From Microvirga flocculans ATCC BAA-817 (lineage in GTDB: Bacteria > Pseudomonadota > Alphaproteobacteria > Rhizobiales > Beijerinckiaceae): a stretch of DNA of 64,000 bases. Positions 58,117 through 64,000 of the stretch are shown one piece after another. The position numbers were made by a program, and so were the translations under genes. Within the stretch, counting starts at the first letter, position 1, and each line of letters opens with the position of its first letter. Location: NCBI RefSeq assembly GCF_000518665.1, contig NZ_JAEA01000008.1:206904-270903 (forward strand). Reading direction: 5' to 3'. The notes below the pieces were generated by a model. It did no database searches. It was not told where the DNA came from and saw nothing but the letters and a program-made list of their open reading frames with translations.

Positions 58117-60828
58117 ATGAAAGTCCTCGTCGTCGAGTCGCCTGCCAAGGCCAAGACGATCAACAAATATCTCGGCAAGGATTACGAGGTCCTGGCCTCC
58201 TTCGGGCATATCCGCGATCTGCCAGCCAAGGACGGCTCGGTCGACCCGGATGCCGATTTCCGCATGATCTGGACGCTCGAGGACAGGGGCTCGAAGCGGG
58301 TCTCCGAGATCGCCAAGGCGATCAAGGGCGCCGAAAAGCTCATCCTCGCCACCGACCCGGACCGCGAGGGCGAGGCGATTTCCTGGCACGTGGTCGAGGC
58401 CCTGCGCGAGAAGCGGGTGCTCAAGGACCTGCCGGTCGAGCGCGTGACCTTCAACGCCATCACCAAGGACGCGGTCCAAGCCGCCCTTCGCCAGCCGCGC
58501 CAGATCGACCAAGCGCTCGTCGATGCCTACATGGCCCGCCGCGCCCTGGACTATCTCGTGGGCTTCACCCTCTCGCCCGTTCTCTGGCGCAAGCTTCCCG
58601 GTGCGCGCTCGGCCGGACGCGTGCAATCGGTGGCCCTGCGCCTCGTCTGCGACCGCGAACTCGAGATCGAGACCTTCAAGCCCCGTGAATACTGGTCGCT
58701 GGTCGCGACGCTCGTCACGAAGGACGGCGCCGTGTTCGATGCGCGCCTCGTCGGCGCGGACGGCAAGAAGATCCAGCGCCTCGACATCGGCAACGGCAAG
58801 GACGCGGAAGCCTTCAAGAAGGACCTGGAACTTGCGACCTTCTCGGTGGCGAATGTGGAGGCCAAGCCCGCCAAGCGCCACCCCTACCCGCCCTTCACCA
58901 CCTCGACCCTGCAGCAGGAGGCCTCGCGCAAGCTGGGCCTCGCGCCCGCGCAGACCATGCGGATCGCGCAGCGGCTTTATGAGGGCGTCGATATCGGCGG
59001 CGAGACGGTGGGCCTCATCACCTACATGCGTACCGACGGCGTCGACATGGCGCCGGAGGCCGTGCAGGCCGCCCGCCGGGTGATCGGCAAGGAATACGGC
59101 GACCGCTACGTGCCGTCCGTCCCGCGCAAGTACTCGACCAAGGCGAAGAACGCGCAGGAGGCGCACGAGGCCATCCGCCCGACGGATATGAGCCGTCTGC
59201 CGAAATACGTCGCGAAATATCTTGAGCCCGAGCAGGCCAGGCTCTACGACCTCATCTGGACCCGCACCGTGGCGAGCCAGATGGAATCGGCGGAGCTGGA
59301 GCGCACCACCGCCGACATCCTGGCCCAGGTGGGCCCGCGCAAGCTCGACCTGCGCGCCACCGGCCAGGTGATCAAGTTCGACGGCTTCCTCACGCTCTAC
59401 AACGAGAGCCGGGACGACGAGACGGATGAGGACGAAGGTCGCCTTCCGCCGATGAAGGCGGGAGACCCGCTGGAGCGCCGCCGCATCAATGCGAGCCAGC
59501 ACTTCACCGAGCCGCCGCCGCGCTACTCGGAAGCCTCGCTCGTGAAGCGCATGGAAGAGCTCGGCATCGGCCGTCCCTCGACCTATGCAGCCGTGCTTCA
59601 GACCCTGCGCGACCGCGAATATGTGCGCATCGAGAAGAAGCGCCTCGTGCCCGAGGACAAGGGCCGCATCGTCACGGCTTTCCTGGAGAGCTTCTTCCGC
59701 CGCTACGTGGAATACGATTTCACGGCGGACCTGGAAGAGCAGCTCGATCGGGTCTCGAACAACGAGATCGACTGGAAGCAGGTGATGCGCGAGTTCTGGC
59801 AGGACTTCTCCGCCGCCATCGGCGAGACGAAGGAGCTGCGCACCACGGAAGTGCTCGATGCGTTGAACGAACTGCTCGGCCCGCACATCTTCCCGGACAA
59901 GGGCGACGGCTCGAACCCGCGCACCTGCCCGACCTGCGGCACGGGTCAGCTCTCGCTCAAGCTCGGCAAGTTCGGCGCCTTCATCGGCTGCTCGAATTAT
60001 CCTGAGTGCAAATACACCCGCCAGCTCGCCGCTTCCGGCGTCGACGGCGACGGGGAAGGCTCCTCCGAGAACGGCGGCCAGCCCGGTGTGAAGGTGCTGG
60101 GCGTCGATCCCGAAACGAACGAGCAGGTCACCCTGCGCGACGGTCGCTTCGGTCCCTTCGTCCAGCTCGGCGAGGGAGAAAAGCCCAAGCGCTCCTCCCT
60201 GCCGAAAGGACTGACGCCCGCACAGGTGGATCTGGAAAAGGCGCTCAAGCTCCTGGCGCTGCCGCGTCAGGTGGCGACCCATCCGGAGACCGGCGAGCCG
60301 ATCTTCGCCAGCATCGGGCGCTACGGACCTTACGTTCAGCACGGCAAGACCTACGCCAATCTCGGAGCAGGCGACGACGTGCTGGAGATCGGCGCGAACC
60401 GAGCCATCGACCTGATCGTCACCAAGGAAAGCGGTGGCGGCGGTGCCCGCCGCGGCGCGGCCGATCCTGGGCGTCCGCTCGGCACCGATCCGGAAACGGG
60501 CAAGCCCGTCGTGGTGAAGGCCGGACGCTTCGGCCCCTATGTGACGGACGGAGAGACCAACGCGACCCTGCCGAAAACCCTCGGCCAGGACGCCGTGACG
60601 CTCGACGAGGCCGTCGCGCTTCTCGTCGCCCGCCGTGCCGCCGGGCCTTCGAAGAAGCCGGCGCGCGGCCGCAAGGCTCCAGCCAAGAAGGCTGCCGCCA
60701 AAGCTCCTGCTGCGAAGAAAACCGCCGCAGCGAAGAAGGCTCCCGCCAAGACGGCGGCCAAAAAGACCGCTGCTAAGAAACCGGCGGAGAAGAAGGCAGC
60801 GGCCAAGAAGACGGCGAAGTCAGGCTGA
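58117..60828 (+). CDS. topA: DNA topoisomerase I
   Basis: Type IA topoisomerase that relaxes negative supercoils. The TOPRIM domain opens KVLVVESPAKAKTINKYLG, with DPDREGEAISWHV around residue 80; the catalytic Tyr is in LITYMRTDG near residue 303; a zinc finger CPTC...CSNYPEC lies near residue 605. Several GRFGPFVQ/GRYGPYVQ-type repeats follow, and a Lys/Ala-rich histone-like tail (about the last 60 residues) typical of alphaproteobacteria. In many relatives topA follows dprA; here they are separated and divergent. Confidence 0.97.
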   Translation: MKVLVVESPAKAKTINKYLGKDYEVLASFGHIRDLPAKDGSVDPDADFRMIWTLEDRGSKRVSEIAKAIKGAEKLILATDPDREGEAISWHVVEALREKRVLKDLPVERVTFNAITKDAVQAALRQPRQIDQALVDAYMARRALDYLVGFTLSPVLWRKLPGARSAGRVQSVALRLVCDRELEIETFKPREYWSLVATLVTKDGAVFDARLVGADGKKIQRLDIGNGKDAEAFKKDLELATFSVANVEAKPAKRHPYPPFTTSTLQQEASRKLGLAPAQTMRIAQRLYEGVDIGGETVGLITYMRTDGVDMAPEAVQAARRVIGKEYGDRYVPSVPRKYSTKAKNAQEAHEAIRPTDMSRLPKYVAKYLEPEQARLYDLIWTRTVASQMESAELERTTADILAQVGPRKLDLRATGQVIKFDGFLTLYNESRDDETDEDEGRLPPMKAGDPLERRRINASQHFTEPPPRYSEASLVKRMEELGIGRPSTYAAVLQTLRDREYVRIEKKRLVPEDKGRIVTAFLESFFRRYVEYDFTADLEEQLDRVSNNEIDWKQVMREFWQDFSAAIGETKELRTTEVLDALNELLGPHIFPDKGDGSNPRTCPTCGTGQLSLKLGKFGAFIGCSNYPECKYTRQLAASGVDGDGEGSSENGGQPGVKVLGVDPETNEQVTLRDGRFGPFVQLGEGEKPKRSSLPKGLTPAQVDLEKALKLLALPRQVATHPETGEPIFASIGRYGPYVQHGKTYANLGAGDDVLEIGANRAIDLIVTKESGGGGARRGAADPGRPLGTDPETGKPVVVKAGRFGPYVTDGETNATLPKTLGQDAVTLDEAVALLVARRAAGPSKKPARGRKAPAKKAAAKAPAAKKTAAAKKAPAKTAAKKTAAKKPAEKKAAAKKTAKSG

Positions 60829-60833
60829 CCTCC

Positions 60834-61340
60834 ATGAAGGAGTGGCTGTCCTCGATGTCGACGGAGCATGCCGGCCAGATCGAAATTGTGCTGCGGCTCC
60901 TCGTGGCGACGATCGCAGGCATGGCCGTCGGCCTCAACCGGGACATCCACAACAAGCCCATCGGCATGCGGACGCTGGGACTCGTTGCGCTGGGATCGGC
61001 GCTCGTGATCCTCTCGGGCTCGGTCTATGAAGGACTCCACTTCGGGCAGGATGCGGTCAGCAGAGTGATCCAGGGCATCCTGACGGGGTTGGGTTTCCTC
61101 GGCGCCGGCGTGATCCTGCGCGACGAGAACCGGATGCAGGTTCGGGGCCTGACCACGGCGGCGACGGTCTGGATCGCCGCGGCGCTCGGATTGACCGCCG
61201 GCCTTGGCGCCTGGTTCATCACCTTCGCCGGGACGGCAGTCACGCTTTTCCTGCTGACTCTCGGCAAACCCATCGAAGACCGGCTGATGCGGCTGTTGTC
61301 GGGGAAAGGGCGTCCCGAACAGGATGGGCTAGAGGGCTAG
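60834..61340 (+). CDS. MgtC/SapB-family membrane protein
   Basis: A 168-residue inner-membrane protein with four to five hydrophobic segments and MgtC signatures: ATIAGMAVGLNRDIHNKPIG, MRTLGLVALGSALV and GILTGLGFLGAGVILRDEN. It is found five bases after topA and is probably cotranscribed. The role in this setting is unknown; MgtC proteins affect magnesium homeostasis and F-ATPase. Its end overlaps the convergent small membrane-protein gene by twelve bases. Confidence 0.9.
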   Translation: MKEWLSSMSTEHAGQIEIVLRLLVATIAGMAVGLNRDIHNKPIGMRTLGLVALGSALVILSGSVYEGLHFGQDAVSRVIQGILTGLGFLGAGVILRDENRMQVRGLTTAATVWIAAALGLTAGLGAWFITFAGTAVTLFLLTLGKPIEDRLMRLLSGKGRPEQDGLEG

Positions 61341-61517
61341 CAAGAGCCCCAGGATCGCGGCCATCGCGATGATGAGCCAGACGAGGCTCGATCCGAAGCT
61401 GCGCGTCACGGCCGGTCGGGTATCCGGCTCCTCGAACGCGAAGGCCTCGCCCGCATTGCGCGCCGCGCGGTCCAAGTGGAGTTTCTGGGCCGGTGCCAAG
61501 GTCGTCCGCGTCGTCAT
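61329..61517 (-). CDS. Small single-span membrane protein
   Basis: A 62-residue protein with a hydrophilic N-terminus and one C-terminal membrane segment (SSLVWLIIAMAAILGLLLAL), a tail-anchored layout. Not recognised as a named family. It converges on the mgtC-like gene. The 250 bp between it and parE appear to contain only the parE upstream region. Confidence 0.65.
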   Translation of the reverse strand: MTTRTTLAPAQKLHLDRAARNAGEAFAFEEPDTRPAVTRSFGSSLVWLIIAMAAILGLLLAL

Positions 61518-61767
61518 CGTCAGCTCGGTTCCTGCTCTGGTTCATTCTTATCGCCGTAACGTGAATGAGAGCTAAACAGTTCCAGGTGACATCCGGAAGA
61601 CATTCTTTAGAGGGAATTGGATGGTAACTTTTAAGCGCTATCAGGAATGCGATTTTTCTGAATTTTGACCTGTAATCGCCCTTCCCGTTTCCGTTTTGTT
61701 CCCATATAAAAACGGCATGGGATATAGTGTAAAGAAACGCGAATCATCATCTCGGACCAAGGTCCCA

Positions 61768-63828
61768 ATGACAGACAACGACGATCTCTTCGGGGGCGCA
61801 GCGGCCAAGCGCGCCGCGCCTGCCACGGCTCGCAATGCCGCCGTCAAGGCGTCCCGCTCGGCGCCGCAGACCGGCACGCCGGGCGAGGCCGGCTATGACG
61901 CATCCGCCATCGAGGTGCTGGAGGGGCTGGAGCCCGTCCGCCGCCGGCCGGGCATGTATATCGGCGGCACGGACGAGAAGGCCCTGCACCATCTCTTCGC
62001 CGAGGTGATCGACAACTCCATGGACGAGGCGGTCGCGGGCCATGCGACCTTCATCGAGGTGGAGCTGGAGGAGGACGGCTGGCTTTCCGTGACCGACAAC
62101 GGACGCGGCATTCCGGTGGATCCGCATCCGAAATTCCCGAAGAAGTCGGCGCTCGAAGTCATCATGACCACCCTGCACGCGGGCGGAAAGTTCGACTCGA
62201 AGGTGTATGAGACCTCGGGCGGCCTGCACGGCGTCGGCGTGTCGGTGGTAAACGCCCTGTCCGAGATCCTCGAGGTCGAGGTGGCCCGCGGGCAGACGCT
62301 TTATCGCCAGATCTTTTCGCGCGGCCAACCCCAGGGCAAGCTGGAGACGGTGGGCCGCGTGCTCAACCGGCGCGGCACCAAGGTGCGCTTCAAGCCCGAC
62401 TGGCAGATCTTCGGCAAGGACGCCCATTTCCAGCCCCGCCGCCTGTTCAAGATGGCCCGCTCCAAGGCTTATCTCTTCGGCGGCGTCGAGATCCGCTGGA
62501 AATGCGCTCCCGCCCTTCTCCAGGGCACGGACAACGTCCCGGCGGAGGCCGTCTTCAAGTTCCCGAACGGCCTGAAGGATTACCTGCTCCACGATATCGA
62601 GGGGAAGGAACTGGTTACGGACCAGATCTTCTCCGGCAAGATCACCAAGCCCGGCAGCCACGGTTCGCTGGAATGGGCGGTCGCCTGGATGGCGAACGAG
62701 GACGGGTTCTCCACCTCCTACTGCAACACCGTGCCGACCCCTGAGGGCGGCACGCACGAGAACGGCCTTCGCATTGCGCTCCTGCGCGGCCTGCGCGACC
62801 ATGCGGAGCGCGTGAACCAGTCCAAGCGCATGGCGGCGGTGACCACCGACGACGTGATGGCCACCTGCGCCTCCATGCTGTCGGTCTTCATCCGCGAACC
62901 GGAGTTCCAGGGCCAGACGAAGGACAAGCTCGCGACGGTCGAGGCCGGGCGCATCGTCGAGACCGCGATCCGCGACACCTTCGACCATTGGCTCGCCGCC
63001 TCGCCGCAGCAGGCCAACAAGCTGCTCGACTGGGTGATCGACCGGGCCGAGGAGCGCCTTCGCCGCCGCCAGGAGAAGGAAGTCGCCCGCAAGACCGCGA
63101 CCCGCAAGCTGCGCCTGCCCGGCAAGCTGGCGGATTGCTCCAATGCGGGCGCCAAGGGCTCCGAGCTCTTCCTGGTCGAGGGCGACTCGGCGGGCGGCTC
63201 CGCCAAGCAGGCGCGCGACCGCGCCACCCAGGCCGTGCTCCCTCTGCGCGGAAAGATCCTCAACGTGGCCTCGGCGGGCCGCGACAAGCTGCACCAGAAC
63301 CAGCAGATCGCCGATCTCGTCCAGGCGCTGGGCTGCGGCACGGGCTCCCAGTACCGGGAAGCCGATCTCCGCTACGAGAAGGTCATCATCATGACCGACG
63401 CGGACGTGGACGGCGCCCATATCGCGACGCTGCTCATCACCTTCTTCTACCGGCAGATGCCCAAGCTCATCGACGGGGGGCACCTCTATCTCGCGGTGCC
63501 GCCGCTCTATCGCCTCAGCCAGGGCGGGAAGTCGGCCTATGCCCGGGACGAGGCCGACCGCGACCGGCTGCTGAAGACCATGTTCAAGGGCAGCAGCAAG
63601 GTCGAGATCAGCCGCTTCAAGGGTCTTGGCGAAATGCTGCCGGGCCAGCTGAAGGAAACCACCATGGACCCGAAGAAGCGCCTGCTCCTGAAGGTCGTCG
63701 TGGAGGCCGACGACAGGTTGGAGGCCAACGATACGGTGGAGCGCCTGATGGGCAACAAGCCCGAAGCCCGCTTCACCTTCATCCAGGAACGCGCTGCCTT
63801 CGCGGACGAGGCGGACCTGGATATCTGA
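61768..63828 (+). CDS. parE: DNA topoisomerase IV subunit B
   Basis: The ATPase subunit of topoisomerase IV, which decatenates daughter chromosomes. GHKL motifs: EVIDNSMDEAVAG, VTDNGRGIPVD and GGLHGVGVSVVNALS. TOPRIM motifs: LVEGDSAGGSAKQARDR and MTDADVDGAHI. I prefer the ATG at 61768 (MTDNDDLFGG), giving 686 residues, over 61696. A ParE-type rather than GyrB-type C-terminus (no long insertion) supports the name. A strong terminator follows. Confidence 0.96.
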   Translation: MTDNDDLFGGAAAKRAAPATARNAAVKASRSAPQTGTPGEAGYDASAIEVLEGLEPVRRRPGMYIGGTDEKALHHLFAEVIDNSMDEAVAGHATFIEVELEEDGWLSVTDNGRGIPVDPHPKFPKKSALEVIMTTLHAGGKFDSKVYETSGGLHGVGVSVVNALSEILEVEVARGQTLYRQIFSRGQPQGKLETVGRVLNRRGTKVRFKPDWQIFGKDAHFQPRRLFKMARSKAYLFGGVEIRWKCAPALLQGTDNVPAEAVFKFPNGLKDYLLHDIEGKELVTDQIFSGKITKPGSHGSLEWAVAWMANEDGFSTSYCNTVPTPEGGTHENGLRIALLRGLRDHAERVNQSKRMAAVTTDDVMATCASMLSVFIREPEFQGQTKDKLATVEAGRIVETAIRDTFDHWLAASPQQANKLLDWVIDRAEERLRRRQEKEVARKTATRKLRLPGKLADCSNAGAKGSELFLVEGDSAGGSAKQARDRATQAVLPLRGKILNVASAGRDKLHQNQQIADLVQALGCGTGSQYREADLRYEKVIIMTDADVDGAHIATLLITFFYRQMPKLIDGGHLYLAVPPLYRLSQGGKSAYARDEADRDRLLKTMFKGSSKVEISRFKGLGEMLPGQLKETTMDPKKRLLLKVVVEADDRLEANDTVERLMGNKPEARFTFIQERAAFADEADLDI

Positions 63829-63913
63829 GCGAAAGACGCCGCCCCAAATCCACGGCGTCTTTGGCGATCCTGCTCGAGCTGGCAGGAACGGCAGCTCTCT
63901 CCGCCACGCGAGA

Positions 63914-63942
63914 AAGCCGGCCCTGTGTGGGGCCGGCTTTTT
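63914..63942 (+). terminator. Rho-independent terminator after parE
   Basis: AAGCCGGCCC (63914-63923) and GGGCCGGCTT (63930-63939) form a 10-bp stem with a 6-base loop, followed by a T-run to 63942, about 85 bp past the parE stop. Confidence 0.85.
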
Positions 63943-64000
63943 GCGATGGCGTTCGGGTTTGGCGCCGCTCGGGCGGATGTCAGAGGGTATAGAGGCCGAA

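Noticed and set aside
1..64000. Prophage or conjugative element in the island
   Set aside because: No terminase, capsid, tail, relaxase or type IV secretion genes were seen.

Overview
The window is GC-rich alphaproteobacterial chromosome. The flanking housekeeping genes (arfB, a pyrB / pyrC-like / plsY / dprA block, an AidB-like acyl-CoA dehydrogenase, topA with a Lys/Ala-rich tail, mgtC-like, parE) look like Hyphomicrobiales (Rhizobiales). A Methylobacteriaceae/Microvirga-like host is my guess from remembered protein similarity; no search was run.

The main result is that dprA is split. Its 5' part lies on the minus strand at 52628-53357 and its 3' part on the minus strand at 1477-1929. Everything between (1930-52627, about 50.7 kb) is one Tn7-like transposon. 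It carries a TnsA-TnsB-TnsC operon with two tandem TniQ/TnsD paralogs at the left end. Both tips begin 5'-TGTC reading inward, followed by three copies of an RTCTCRY-type motif in inverted orientation at the two ends. They are about 55 bp apart on the left and tightly packed on the right, as in Tn7 L and R. A probable TnsE-like gene sits near the right end.

Cargo, left to right: (a) a class III cyclase-like protein (10.6 kb). (b) A VUT/YhhQ transporter, an HTH repressor with a palindromic operator, and a five-gene overlapping operon of OGG-like DNA glycosylase, Gly-rich small protein, PfkB-kinase/nucleoside-deoxyribosyltransferase fusion, QueC-like ligase and SagB-like oxidoreductase (11.6-16.3 kb). 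This is the best candidate here for an undescribed system. (c) An alpha/beta hydrolase, then a cluster of nucleotidyltransferase, two asparagine-synthetase-like proteins, Nudix, NDK-like, MFS exporter and UDP-glucose dehydrogenase (17.4-26.5 kb), probably an orphan biosynthetic cluster. (d) XRE and LysR regulators with a GNAT/isochorismatase operon (26.5-30.4 kb). (e) A probable defence operon with a nuclease-like protein, a PIN-like protein, a CD-NTase-like enzyme and a DUF6602-like nuclease (30.5-34.6 kb). (f) A type II C5 methyltransferase / restriction enzyme / Vsr set and a DUF262-DUF1524 GmrSD-like protein (37.3-41.9 kb). (g) A run of small exported proteins including a frameshifted nuclease (42-45.4 kb). 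(h) A serine resolvase, a WYL protein, the TnsE-like gene, and a GHKL ATPase / STAS-like / membrane protein operon (45.9-51.8 kb).

The island thus loads several probable defence modules and two metabolic clusters into a competence gene, destroying DprA. No tRNA, rRNA, CRISPR array or cas gene was seen. Start codons were re-chosen where a Shine-Dalgarno sequence, stop-start overlap or signal peptide supported it. Family assignments are from motif recognition by eye.
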